From the NCBI GenBank assembly GCA_019648995.1, contig BLXT01001848.1, forward strand, positions 902,201 to 950,855: a stretch of 48,655 bases of DNA, read 5' to 3'. A model generated the notes under the pieces. It made no database searches. It was given only the letters and a program-made list of their open reading frames with translations, and was not told the DNA's origin. The translations under genes and the position numbers were made by a program. Each line of letters begins with the position of its first letter. The stretch's first letter is position 1. Source of the DNA: Plakobranchus ocellatus (Eukaryota > Mollusca > Gastropoda > Plakobranchidae). Of this stretch, positions 23,201 to 34,078 are shown one piece after another.

Positions 23201-26200
23201 AAAAATTTTAAAAAGTGAAACTGAGAAAAAATCGCATTTAAAGTTTTCAGACTTTTAGAGCAAAAAATTGAATTTTTTGTGAACGAACATACAATGCTTT
23301 ACAGTATGTGCACTTCTTCCTGATTTGTTGTGTTGATGCGCACTATTAGAGAGCAAAAGAAGAGCTTTCACTTGATATGCGATATAGTATGGTGTGTTGC
23401 AGCTGTGTCTTTCTACAAGAAGTCTGAAGTTAGACTTTTATAAACATGTAACAACAACAATCTTGAGCAACATTGCATGATACATACCTAAAAGAACCCC
23501 ACGAAATAAACACATTTCTGGGTTGAATTTAACTTTAATATTTTAGGAAACATTAAATAAAAGACTAGTCTTTCACAATATGTAAAGAACTAATTCTTTT
23601 AAAATTTAAGGTTGATCGACTATTTTTGACGTTTGTGGCATTTTGTTGTTTGCGACTTTGTCCGTGTTTTCCTATGCCGCCACACATATATTGATGCATT
23701 TTGGGGGAGGGGCTGGGGTGCATAAAAATCCTCTTTTGGATTGTTTTGGCGTACTTTTGAAGTATAGCATGCTTTTTTTTTTTAAATCATTATTCTCTGA
23801 TAGCTAGCATTATTTGACTTATTTGAAACATCAGCTCTGTTCAACATGTAGACATAAAGTTTTTGTTTCAAAGCAAAAGTGGAGCAAATTAGAGAAGACT
23901 TTTCAAGCTCTTTGTTTGTTTATTTTTTTTCTTTTGCTCTGCAGGCTCTTAACGTCCATGTTGTTCAGATGATAAGAAGGAAGGCGGATGTGACCAATGC
24001 ACTTACTGTCCTTTTTTTGCATGGTGCCAGTTTTACCTCCAAAAATTGGCTGGATATCAAAACACTGGAGCATGTGGCAAATTGGGGATACCGAGCCATA
24101 GCAATTGATCTGCCAGGTACAAGTTACATTGGTAGTTTGAAGAGAAGGAGATGAATAAAAAAACAATAATAGAGGCATTGGTGGTGAAGATTTTTCTTCT
24201 GTACCAAAATGGTGTTGTTGACACGATTGGTTTATTTTGTAAAGGCCAAAAGCACTGATATTTATCAACAGAAGACAAAAAAAAAATGGATTTGACACAG
24301 CCAGAGTAAATCGGTCATATGTCTCCATGGATACTTTTGCACTAAAGCCTTTCAGAAATTATTATTGACTCAAAAACTGAATAAAAAGTACAATCTTCAA
24401 ACTCACATCTCTTTTGAAAGCATTGAGATAGAAACATTAGTTTTTTTCTCTATAAAAATGAGTATTGTGAACTTTATACATTTTGCTCACAACTCAAAAT
24501 GTCCCAAATCGCACTTGTGTATGATTTGCTGTAGTTGCAACATTTTTGTTTGATATTTTGCAACCTTACCCATACATAATAGGTGACAGAATCTTCACCA
24601 CCATGACTATTTAAAAGGAATTTTGGGGCATTTGCATGTTGCAGTGGCATTATAAATCATCCCAAAAGTTAATGGCATAAGTGAGGAAAAATATGTATCC
24701 GTATGTCTGGAGTGATAAGGGAAGAAAATAGTAGCTTTGGGGAGTGGGGAAAGTTTTACAATCATGAAGTCATGATGTGTTTGACTGATGTTGATAGTGA
24801 AATAACTAGCGCCTGTATATACTCAGAATTGTGTGTTTATAGAAAGTATTGCCATTCTTGTTTTTTCATCTTTCAAAATGTTCTTATTTCCTCGTTACCA
24901 CCAAGTGAGTAATTTTAATATTTTCAACAAGCTCTTCTTTGCATTAAAGGCAACCATTATGAATGTAGCTATGTTTTGTTAGGAGTAACAACTTTTAAAA
25001 TGCTTTGGCTATTCAAGTCAACCAATAAATCGACCTGTTCACAAGAGCTGTAATTTATTTCACAGGTTATGGAACAACAGACTTGACAGATGAATCTCAG
25101 CCAGCAGACTTTTTGACAGCCTTTATCACAGCAATGGGCATGAAGAAAGTTGTCATTGTTTCCCCCTCCATGAGTGGCAGGTAGACATTCAACTATACTT
25201 TATGTTTTTTTTTTTTTTCCTTTTGCAAGATGGTTTTAAATTTGAACATTTTTAGCTCATAACTCAAGAAGGAACAACATGGTAAAAATGCCAATTTTCT
25301 CTGTCAAATCCTTTAACCTAAGTTTGACAATTTCCTAAAATTTGAGGCAAATGTACTTGTACTTGTACTTGTAGAAAGTTCAGCAGCGTTGACCTAGTGT
25401 TTTGTACTGATCTAGACTTATCTTGCTGCAGTTTATTTATCAATGCAAATCCTTTACATTCTCTTTGATCTCAAGGGTATATATATATCGATGATTTAAA
25501 ACAGAAGTACACACACAAGAGTGTACGTGTGTAATAATTTGTATTTAGGTACATTAAATATATATGAGAGTTTGCAAAAAGGTGGGCATTTTTATACAGG
25601 TCTTACAAGATTGGCTCCTATTGCATGTGAAATAAAATTTCACCCTTAAAATTTTGTTATGTTGTGCTTAATATCACGGTTTAGGTGTGGGAGCAGACCC
25701 ATAGGCCTAGGTAAATTTGTAACGCAATGCTTTTTGTTTGTTGACTAAAATCATGCTATTTATAGACGCAAGAAATGGGTCCATGTGAATGTTACTTGCT
25801 AGAGATCTAATTTCAAGAATAAAATAAACTCCTAGAGTAATGTGTCTTTGCGGTGCCATAAGTTTATGCCTCAACTGCAATTGGCATCAATGAGAAATGG
25901 CAAGTCTTTGCCATTGTCTTTATTTTCTTGTCTAAAAGTGTCGGTTTCGAACATAACATGTCTCAGCATTTCGTGGGGCTACTTTAATTCCTTCTGAGTT
26001 TTCTGTATCTATCGTAAAGGGGCTGTTAAACAAGAATAATGTCAAGAATAACGTTAAAACACACCGCAAGCAAAATCGAGATTGTAATCTTTCCTGAATA
26101 TGCACATTAATTAGATTTTTACGATATCTTCATAATGTTATGAAAGAAAGGACCAATAATAAAACCAGGCCATGTTTGCTGCAGACAATTTTTTTCCCGC

Positions 26201-28775
26201 TTTGGAACCTATCATCTGAAATTCTTTTTTGTGAAGCAAAACAGAATTCACAAGTAGACTGGATTCTACTCTTCAGCTAAGTTTTCTTTTGTCGTCATCA
26301 TATGAGCAATGTTATGTGCAAAGAAAGTTTTATGCCTTGGAGCAAATTTTTGGTCCATTTCTTCAACGGTCTAGTGACCTAGATTTAAGGGTGTAAAAAG
26401 TGTGTAAAAACGTGCTTGGTTCTGATCACAGAAGAGCGCATTGCATGTATGGATAGACATAATGTTGGGAACTGACGACAATGGGTGTGTCGTCATTGTT
26501 GTGTGCGATATATCTTTGCACAAAGTTATGCTGGAGAGCACTCATTATGCTTATAAACAAGGTTTAAATAAGCATGCTGCTTTAAATTAATTCAGTGTTA
26601 TTTATGCACATTGCTTTTATGAATTTATAGAATGGGTAGGGATACGAGTGTAGTGTTATTAGTATACAAATGACGACATTGTTTATGTCACCATACTTAT
26701 GTGTGAAAGAATTCTAAATAAGATCAATTATATACATAGAAATATTGTTTTTACTGTTTTTACTACAATAAGCTACAGCCTTAATGTTTTTTCAATGTTT
26801 TATGAGCCACTACTTTGTTGAAAAAAAATTTTCTTTTTTGGCCTAGATCTAGATCTAGATCAAGACCTCATCATGTAAAATATTTTTAGCAGAACATCAG
26901 TGTAACAACTACTCAGAAGTGCCTGTACCTGGTTTATTTTTTAACTACATACACACACACACAAAGAGCGAGCGAGAGAGAAAAAACTGAAGAAAGAAAC
27001 CCATTCACAATATATTTCAAACTTGCGAGTTTAATAGTATTGATTATGCGTGCAAATGATGGCATTGTTTATGTCGTCATAGTTATGTTCGACATACATA
27101 ATTTTAAGATTGTTTAACATCATACACAAAGGTCTACACAAAAAATATTGTTTTTGTCGGTACTACATTTAGCTACAACCTTGATGTTTCTTCAATAACT
27201 TATGAGCTACTATTGGCTTAAAAGAGCAAAAAGTCATTTTTTTAGTGTAGATGCATGAGATGTATTTGGCTGAGGAGCAATGTTGCTGTTCAATAGATCT
27301 ACTTGGAGGGATCTATGCCTGGTGGGTTTTTTAAAATTTTTTTTGCAAACACAAATCAATTTCAAAATAAAGAAATGTATACGCTATTTCAAAGGTGAAA
27401 AATAACAGAAATAAAGTATCATGCTAAGATGGGAACTATGACAAAATAAATGGCCTTCAATTTTGCACAAATGTGCATGCCATTTTTATTTTATTATTAT
27501 TTTCTTTTTTTTTTTTGTATTGCACTGCTGTTTGTGTTCTCTTTGGACTTTTCATAGCAATCTGATCTATTTGTTTTGACTTTTTAACGATAGTAATTAT
27601 GCTTATCTCCTCAAATGGTGTGTCGTCATGCTCTCTCTTATGCCACATAAAAGTAATAACATAAATACTGCGAAAGCTTTTACAGTTTTTGCTTGTTCTC
27701 AATGTGAGGCTTTTTTTTTATAATCTTCTTACTCTTTTAATTCAATACGGTTTTATTTCATAAGTTCAAATGACGTAAATTTGCGATTGTCAATAATGAT
27801 ATACTTTTATAAAGGTTTGTCAGCAAGATTGCTCTAGAGAATGTTCTTGTACTTAGAGTTGAACAAAAACTGTGTGATAGGTTTCATTTACTAAATAAAA
27901 TAAGCATATATATATGCTTGATTCAGCACTCTTAACTTTGCATATCAAAATTTCCAAAGCATGCCTAAATTAAAAAAACTAAAATATGTTCGTATTCTTC
28001 GAACATAACTTTGACGACATAAATGCAGACTTATTGGTGTTCAGTTTTTACTTTTTCTACATATTCTTCATGAAATGTAGTCTTTATTAATTGTATATGT
28101 AAAATAAACCTGCCAAAAAGCAATATCTGCATTTTATTTTTAATTTCTTAATCCTATCCATACATGTGAGGTAATTTTGTTACCTCAAGGCTTGTTTTTA
28201 ATTTTTAAAAAATACTTAGAATGGGAATTTTTCTTTCAGCTTTTAAGTATTCCTCAAAAATTCAATTTGACATATGATTACATAATAATGATTGACAGAA
28301 AATCAATATTGAACTGATCTAAGGTCATTTCCAAAACCCTCCATTATTTTTTACTATGTAAAGAACGGGGTGATTTTGTAACCCCCGACGTATGGATAGT
28401 ATAGTGATAATTTTACTATACAGTATGGAGGCACGCAGTTACCCCCACACGTACGGATAAGACCTCAGTTACCCCCGACGTATAGATACGATAATAAAAC
28501 TCGTTCGGATAGGGTTAAAAATGTGTCATCCCAGTTATGTTCGAAACTTTTCATGATCTCCCCAAATGATGTCAATTTTTGTCTAAGTGTGCCTTTTCTT
28601 GCTCTGTGAACACTAGTCTTGCATCAAGTAGGCATAGGTTACTTTAAAAAGAGCAATAAAAAGTTATCTACCTAAAACTTCATTTTTGAGCATCAATGAC
28701 ACAATTCGTATGCCCACTTTTTGGCAAACTCTCATATATATTTTTTGTTCAGACAGTATATATATATGTGTATAT

Positions 28776-28869
<94 letters not shown>

Positions 28870-31800
28870 GTATTGTATTTCATTTTTAGCATTTTTATGT
28901 TCCTGAAAATTATTGCCAAGAATTGGCGTATCTGCATACCACAATGAACTAGGTATCACTATATTTGCTTTAAAGGGAAAAACTATTGACTCTTTCAAGC
29001 TCAGAGTAAAGATTAGAATGTCTTGTCAAATACCAAGGACTACTTAAAATTCCTTTGCCAAGGATTAAACAAGAGAAAAGTTTTCCAAACAAGTCTAGCA
29101 AAAGCTGAGAATAGTAGCACAACAAAATTTCTGAAAGCATATTGAGCAGCACTTCAGATCTTGCCATTTTTTTAAATGTTTAATGTACATTAGGGTAGAA
29201 ACAGTTGAGAACAAAGATCTTTAAAAAAATAAAAAGAAGCTTATGACCCTGTGCCAAGACATATATATATTTCCTCATGCAATACATCTACTTTTTTGTC
29301 ATTCTTAATTCAGATTTATCTGTGTTTACATATGTATGAGGCAAAACTATTCTTGTAGGTACCTTTGCACAGTTTCTTCATAGAGCCCAGGCAACTCTTA
29401 AGACAGGAAGCAAACACTTTTGGGTTTGTTTCCTTCAAAAGAAATCATCAAATGGCCTTTTGAGGCTGGCATAATCCTCTTTTTCTAAGGCAGCTTGGGG
29501 AAAAAAAAATGAGCCATCTTTTCCAAAAAAAAAGGAGTATCCTGCACTGGTATCCAATCCTTCAAAACCGAGCCAGTTGTGGTTCTGCTTGATTAACTTG
29601 AAATGAAAACCATCAACTAGAGGAGACAAAGTGAAAACTACTCACTTTTCTATGTGGAAAACTTTCTTTGACATGCTCTAGACTTCTGTACATAAAGCGT
29701 TTGAAATTCTCACTTCATTGCTTTAACATTTTGATTTGATCGTAGTGATGAAGATCTGCAGTTCGACTCATTTTATTGGACTGCTACACATTTTTTAAGG
29801 CTTTGCATTAATTGCACTGATAATCATTCACCAAAACTAGTTAAAAATAACTTAAAACTAATACCAACTTTCACATGACCCTATGCACCCATATGAAATT
29901 AATTTAATTGCAAATAGACCAGAGTATGGCCGTATCAGCAGGTAAGGGTTAATTATCCTGAAGCAAAAATAAGAATAACCTTTGTCTTTTTTTTTAATGA
30001 GGCATACATATTTTTAGATCTAATTTTCTTATGCGCCGTTTTTGACGATTCATGCCTAATTGCACAGCATTTTTGAAAGGGATGCCATTATGATTCTTGT
30101 TTGAAGGGATGAGAATGAGCAGCTGAGCTCAGTTAAGGTGTTGGAGAATAGACCTGCATTTACTGCTCTGTCAAATGGTGTGCCAGCCTACTCTTAAAAA
30201 CAACCCATGAGGGTATTTTGATCAGACAGTTACAAACACACATGAAATTAAAAACACAAACAATATCCATATTTCTAAAGCTTAAATCAAACTTTCATTT
30301 GATATGCATTTAAATTTTATGTGTTTTGTTTTTTTACAGAAATAAAGTCCTTTACAAGTACATAACTTGATTAGATACCATACTGAGTCAGTTTGGCGTG
30401 TTTTCTTCTATTATGTCGTGAAAAAGAAAAGACATATCAAAATAATCCTATCATTTCTTTATTTATATATTTTTTAAAATCTTATCTATTGTATGGAACT
30501 GTAGGAACAAAGTTTTTGCCTCTTTGCTTATCGATATGTCAGTAGTCTCTTCAATCTCTATATATCCCAAGTGCACTTAAATTTTAAACTTAAAATTTTT
30601 ATGCTCATGATAATGTACAGCAAAACCAAATTTTCAAATCTCCCTACATTTGTTGTAACCCTTATTTTTTTTTTCAGTTATTCCTTACCCTACTTGTTCA
30701 AAGAGCCAAAGTCAAGCACAGAGAGAGCTGTGGGTTATGTCCCTGTAGCCCCTGTCAAAACAGGAGAGTTCAGACAACAATATGCTGACAGCCAGGTATA
30801 CAGTTGTTTTGTAAGGAAATGTGCAGCATTCCTTCACAAGAGGAGGCACCCATCTACATGACTGAATTAAAATTGCAACCCTGAACTAGAAGTGTAAAAG
30901 TTCATTCATCTCTCTGAACAGTGGGGAGATTTATTATTGACTCAAATAGGACTTTTTAGCACAGCTCAGAAAAACCAAAGTCTGTTTGTAAGGGGCAACA
31001 AACAAACATTTTTATAAAAGCCCATCTGAATCTAATTCCTTTCCCAGTTCCTCCGATTTTCTATACAAAGCAACTAAAGGCACATACATGAGCCCACTAT
31101 AATCTAGTCCTTATTTTTTTTAGAAGTTTTCTAAAGTCAGAAATGTTTTTAACATCTAAGGTCTGAGGATGAGCATGTCATGCTGCCTAGATCACTGAAC
31201 CAACCTAGCTCTGCAACTCTGTAGATTTGTTAATTGGTGGCGTGAATTAATGTTCAGGGTGTAATAGTCCCACAAAATGACTCTAATTGTGGATTTAAAT
31301 CAAAGTGGAAGGGATGAAAAAGACTTAATTGCTCTGTGTATAAAACCTACGGATATGCTGTAAATTTTCTGTAAGTAAAGCAGCAGTAAATTTTACTTCT
31401 TTAACCTCTACCATTGTGCAATCTAGAGCTCTACTGTGCCTTGCAAATATATGGGCTGACCCTATGCTGCTCCCTGCAACCGCAGCTTCACACAAAAAAC
31501 TATCCATTATGCAAGTAAGCAATCATTCTTGGATCGTAGAATGGCAGAAAAGGTAAAAACCAAAGGTCATTGTAGGCAGGTGGTGTGGCCTAAGGAAATA
31601 ATTAGGCCCCACGTTTAGCAAACGCAGCAAGATGGCTAAAGGTTAAGTTAAGTAATGTTTTCAATTTAAATTCAGCGGAATAGATCAGTGGCTCAAGCCA
31701 TTTTATATGACTACTAGGCAGTGATGAACTGTACAGTGCGAGGCTGTTGTATTCCATGTGAAAAATGTATCATGCTTGTAGGTTAACAAACACTTCACAT

Positions 31801-33013
31801 TTGAGTCATGCTATTGTTACATGATTAAAACACTATATTTTTTCTACATTGATTGTAAGAGAAAGAAATTGCAGCTATAATGTCACTTGTCACAGGTGAG
31901 AGCAAAGAAGATCTTCCTTTTAATGTGACCCATGCAGTAATCACCGAATCAGAGTTGTGTTTGTGCACCAAGAGCAATGTTTTACCTCATGTGCCTCATG
32001 GGGCTATCATCCTAGTGAATACTCTTAGTCTAGGCTTGAAGAACCGACTGCAAGATTTCAATTTAAGTCTAGTTTTAAATCTAGAACCACTTGATGTAAA
32101 TCAACAAAATTTGATTTAAATCATTTTTGGGAATAAGTCTACACAGTAGAAATCACCTAATGAAATTTTGCATAAGTCGATTGTAGATTTCCTATATCTA
32201 TAAATTTTGGGCTACTAATGATGAATGGATAAGTCAATGATATTGTTATGCCCTCGGGACCTAAAATGCTTGTTGAAAAACACCATTGCATAAATACCAT
32301 TACAAAAAAAAAATTAAATGATCATACATTCATAATACACTTTGTCTGAAATGTACATCTGTATACACCACTAAAAGTTTTGTTTCTAAATCTATTTTTG
32401 GTAATCCAAATTGTCATGCAATGTTCATGTTATGATGTTTCACATGTAAAAGTCAGGATAATGTAAAAACATATTTAATTTTAGGGGGGGTGAATTTTAT
32501 TCTCAAAAATTCGCAGAATTTATTGACTGATCTCAAGTCCAGTTTCAGGTGGATTAACCATTAGTGGGTAGAAGATAAAATTTTGCAATTTAGTTGGCAA
32601 AAACAAACAAAAACCATAAAAAAAATATATGAAGTCAGAGTCATACCAGATAAAGAAAATAAAATATTTTTTTTTAATTGAAGGAGGAATAAAATTATAT
32701 GAATCTCACAAATTGCAGTTGCATGCTATATAAATAATTTATATAATTTCACAATAAAGGACAAGTTCCCTTCAATGAATGTAAATAAAATAATCTTTAG
32801 TTTGTATTGTGCGTTACTTTTTTATAAAGGAATCAAATTTATGAGGGTCAAGTTTATATCAGGTTTTTTTTGCCATAGGCATTTGATTGAGACACAGGAC
32901 ACTGACGAACAAACAAGGATACTTAATTGACTGCAATTAAAATACAGGTTGTTGCGTATTAATTTTGAGATCCCCCAAGACCGACATATTTAATAAAGGA
33001 ATGCAATGTTAGG

Positions 33014-33067
<54 letters not shown>

Positions 33068-34078
33068 TATAGTTAAATATATATATGTATTATATATAAT
33101 ATAGTTAGATATCAAATACTTAGAGACTAAAGGCAAAGGTAAGCCAAAGTGCAAAACAGAGTGTAACAGATTCTTCAATCTTCAATCTTCAATATACGTC
33201 ATCGTTTACCTAACAATTAGATTACATAACAGTTCCAACTCCCAGCAGATGGACATATCCCTGTTGATGAGCCAGGCTGTGGCCATTTCTGAGAGGGCAG
33301 GTCCAGAAGAGAAGAGCTTTTTGGCACAATCTTCAGCTCTGAGATAAGGCCTCAGACAGACGGCAGGAAATACAGACACTTTCAAATTATACAGAACAGT
33401 GCACAAAGCTTTCAGCTCTTCATTGTTTGCTAGTCATTGGTCAGTAAGACTCTGCACAGGGTCTAGTCAGTTATATCTTTCTGTAGACTTTCCATGATCT
33501 TCAAACTGGAATGGCTAAAATATAAGGTTCCTCTAGGAAGATAATTATCAGGCCATCCTATCTATAGATCTATGCTGAAAAGATGTTGTCACCAGCTATA
33601 CTGATGCTCCAACAGACTTCAACAAATGCTGAACAGAGTAAACTACAAAAAGCTGGACTCATAAGTTTCCAGATTCTTTTATGTGCTACCTGAGCTATGT
33701 TCAGCCCCTTCCTGTAAAAGCAAAGCCAGCTCTCTGATTATCTATCAGTTTAAAATTAGCCACACAGCTCAGATTGTTCGACTCCAGTCAGAAACAACAG
33801 TCTTACACGCTACAGTAAATAAAACAGACATAGTCTTTCATATTGTGAAATGCAGCTTATAAAGACATATTTTCTCTTCTTTCTTCCATTTGTAGTTGCC
33901 AACATTGATTGTATATGGGACCAAAGATAGAAGAGGTGACACAACTACAAGGGATTTGATGCTCCTTCCAAAACATGAGGTAGCACCTATTGATGGCGCA
34001 GGTCACGCTTGTTACTTGGACAAGCCAGATGACTTTCATAAAGTGCTGTTTTATTTCTTGAAAAAGTTGTCCTCTTAG
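14293..34078 (+). CDS. ABHD14A: ABHD14A-like membrane alpha/beta hydrolase (six coding exons, 292 aa)
   Basis: Join: 14293-14480, 20341-20443, 23945-24116, 25066-25180, 30678-30795, 33896-34078. All introns are GT-AG, the frame is continuous and the sum is 879 nt including TAG. Residues 14-30 form a hydrophobic segment after a short basic N-terminus, giving a type II signal anchor with the catalytic part on the far side of the membrane; N69 (NAS) could be glycosylated. The hydrolase fold starts near residue 98. VLFLHG (119-124) is the oxyanion-loop HG motif, [11 protein letters not shown] (145-155) is the family signature, and SPSMSG (187-192) is the ABHD14-type nucleophile elbow with S189 as nucleophile. 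YVPVAP (213-218) follows, then VYGTKD with acid D243 and [11 protein letters not shown] with H269. Length and membrane anchor match vertebrate ABHD14A; cytosolic ABHD14B, described as a lysine deacetylase making acetyl-CoA, lacks the anchor. The substrate of ABHD14A is not established. The start is the ATG directly before the anchor; an upstream coding exon joined at 14264 cannot be excluded. Confidence 0.92.
16341..16376. repeat. AAC trinucleotide microsatellite
   Basis: About 12 uninterrupted (AAC/CAA) units within intron 1. Confidence 0.95.
17242..17315. repeat. CT microsatellite before the gap
   Basis: Interrupted (CT)n run. The contig to the right of the gap begins inside the same CT run, which helps explain why the assembly broke here. 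Confidence 0.9.
17304..17562. repeat. Duplicated gap flank, copy 1
   Basis: A 259-base segment ending exactly at the last base before the gap. It matches 18340-18596 with about nine substitutions and one 2-base indel by eye, roughly 96% identity. Confidence 0.95.
17563..18339. other. Assembly gap (777 N)
   Basis: Run of N in intron 1. The apparent open frames of X residues crossing it are meaningless. Both flanks are the same sequence, so the gap may be a scaffolding artefact rather than missing DNA. Confidence 0.98.
18340..18596. repeat. Duplicated gap flank, copy 2
   Basis: A 257-base segment starting at the first base after the gap and matching 17304-17562. This is what two unmerged alleles at contig ends would look like; a true local duplication is the alternative. 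Confidence 0.95.
18793..18897. repeat. CTGT/CTAT tetranucleotide array
   Basis: Mixed tandem tetranucleotides CTGT, CTAT and CTGG. Reading frames across it (Ser/Val/Cys/Leu on +, Asp/Arg/Gln on -) are by-products. Confidence 0.95.
19290..19480. repeat. CTAC/CTCC tetranucleotide array
   Basis: Degenerate tandem CTAC, CTCC and CCAC units, about 190 bp, some 400 bp after the CTGT/CTAT array. Confidence 0.9.
19548..19707 (+). mobile_element. tRNA-derived SINE, family 1, best preserved copy
   Basis: The head has GGTGGTGGTACAATGGATAG (box A region) and GCAGGTTTGAACTCC (box B). CGCCACCAGCACC can pair with the 5' GGTGGTGG like an acceptor stem and ends in a CACC resembling the tRNA 3' end. The body continues with TTGGCCTGACAGAAGGCCTG, AAAGC and ATTATCTTGTTTATGG, then an AAAGC-type tail. 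This is the Pol III promoter layout of a tRNA-derived SINE; mobilisation would depend on a partner LINE. It lies in intron 1 in the sense direction. Confidence 0.8.
20341..20443 (+). CDS. ABHD14A: ABHD14 exon 2: stalk
   Basis: Acceptor ATCAACAG|G at 20340; the first base completes Gly63, then 34 codons (64-97). Donor AAG|GTCTGT at 20443/20444. It encodes a linker with a possible N-glycosylation site (N69) and the first strand region FKITLGDK. It ends in phase 0. Confidence 0.85.
22020..22275 (-). mobile_element. tRNA-derived SINE, third family
   Basis: On the minus strand the head reads TTGGCTCATCTGTTTGGATA (box A), then AGCTGGTTACCAATCAAAGG and GGTTCGAGGATC (box B), an arrangement typical of tRNA genes. 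A body of about 190 bp follows on the same strand, ending near CCAATGCATGGACTAAGACT and an A/T tail. It differs from family 1. The body boundaries are approximate. Confidence 0.55.
22806..22850. repeat. AAT-type trinucleotide repeat
   Basis: Interrupted AATAAT, AACAAT and AATGAT units in intron 2. Confidence 0.8.
23945..24116 (+). CDS. ABHD14A: ABHD14 exon 3: oxyanion-loop HG and GYRA-IDLPG signature
   Basis: Acceptor TTGCTCTGCAG at 23944 and donor CCAG|GTACAA at 24116/24117. Codons 98-154 plus the first base of Gly155. It carries [14 protein letters not shown] and [11 protein letters not shown], the blocks most diagnostic of ABHD14 proteins. Confidence 0.95.
24117..25065 (+). other. ABHD14 intron 3
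   Basis: 0.95 kb, GT-AG, AT-rich. A 13-base GGTGGTGAAGATT near 24180 recurs inverted near 24591-24604. No gene or known repeat family recognised. Confidence 0.85.
25066..25180 (+). CDS. ABHD14A: ABHD14 exon 4: nucleophile elbow
   Basis: Acceptor TTATTTCACAG at 25065 and donor GGCAG|GTAGAC at 25180/25181. Completes Gly155 and encodes 156-192 plus two bases of Ser193. It contains [10 protein letters not shown], where S189 sits in the Ser-x-Ser-x-Ser form of the GxSxG elbow seen in ABHD14 proteins. Confidence 0.95.
26655..26970 (+). repeat. Diverged direct duplication, copy 1
   Basis: Shares an ordered series of blocks with 27035-27360: AAATGA(C/T)G(A/G)CATTGTTTATGTC, AATATTGTTTTTACTG, AGCTACAGCCTTAATGTT, TTATGAGCCACTACT and a late CCTGGTTTATTTTTTAACTA. 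The period is about 380 bp. Confidence 0.6.
27035..27360 (+). repeat. Diverged direct duplication, copy 2
   Basis: Second copy with the same block order as 26655-26970: GATGGCATTGTTTATGTCGT, AATATTGTTTTTGTCGG, AGCTACAACCTTGATGTT, TTATGAGCTACTATT and CCTGGTGGGTTTTTT. Substantially diverged, so old. Confidence 0.6.
28148..28518. mobile_element. MITE-like element with TTAA ends (possibly piggyBac-type)
   Basis: The left end is TTAA followed by TCCTATCCATAC; the right end, read inward, is TTAA followed by CCCTATCCGAAC, giving imperfect terminal inverted repeats flanked by TTAA. TTAA target sites with CCC-starting ends are typical of piggyBac elements. The interior has three copies of GT(T/A)ACCCCC followed by CGTA(T/C)GGATA-like sequence (about 28378, 28438, 28468) and two small palindromes. 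There is no coding capacity, so it would be non-autonomous. The terminal repeats are short, so the call is tentative. Confidence 0.4.
28757..28866. repeat. Long AT microsatellite
   Basis: About 110 bp of (TA)n with a few interruptions at its left end. Open frames on both strands across it are by-products. Confidence 0.95.
30678..30795 (+). CDS. ABHD14A: ABHD14 exon 5: YSLPYL and VPVAP block
   Basis: Acceptor TTTTTTTTTCAG at 30677 and donor GCCAG|GTATAC at 30795/30796. Completes Ser193 and encodes 194-232. YSLPYL follows the nucleophile directly, and GYVPVAP is conserved in ABHD14A/B. Confidence 0.95.
30796..33895 (+). other. ABHD14 intron 5
   Basis: 3.1 kb, GT-AG. Contains a TA/CA microsatellite at 33017-33068. 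The stretch from about 33150 to 33850 is visibly less AT-rich than its surroundings and may be an inserted repeat, but no family is recognised. A 79-codon + strand open frame at 31880-32119 is not assigned. Confidence 0.8.
33017..33068. repeat. TA/CA compound microsatellite
   Basis: (TA)n followed directly by (CA)n. Confidence 0.95.
33896..34078 (+). CDS. ABHD14A: ABHD14 exon 6: catalytic acid, histidine and stop
   Basis: Acceptor TTCCATTTGTAG at 33895. Encodes residues 233-292 and ends TAG at 34076-34078. LIVYGTKD supplies the catalytic acid (D243) and [12 protein letters not shown] the catalytic histidine (H269). [12 protein letters not shown] forms the last helix. Confidence 0.95.
   Translation: MPTLIVYGTKDRRGDTTTRDLMLLPKHEVAPIDGAGHACYLDKPDDFHKVLFYFLKKLSS

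Larger units (their letters stand above)
20444..23944 (+). other. ABHD14 intron 2
   Basis: 3.5 kb, GT-AG. Contains a minus-strand tRNA-derived SINE (about 22020-22275), an (AAT)n-like run at 22806-22850 and AT-rich sequence. No other gene seen. Confidence 0.85.
25181..30677 (+). other. ABHD14 intron 4
   Basis: 5.5 kb, GT-AG. Holds a diverged direct duplication (26655-26970 and 27035-27360), an AC/GA-rich patch near 26950-26990, a TTAA-flanked MITE-like element (28148-28518) and a long AT microsatellite. Related short segments with TTCGAACATAAC recur near 25940 and 27998, and inverted near 27080 and 28535. No other gene seen. Confidence 0.85.

Noticed and set aside
28686-28998. Several Tyr/Ile-rich open frames on both strands
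   Set aside because: They are translations of the AT microsatellite.
31575-31612. Hairpin around GTGGCCTAA and TTAGGCCCCAC
   Set aside because: Single short imperfect palindrome with no further structure; consistent with chance.
31880-32119. 79-codon plus-strand frame in intron 5
   Set aside because: Fairly normal amino-acid mix but no recognised motif or splice context; likely chance.
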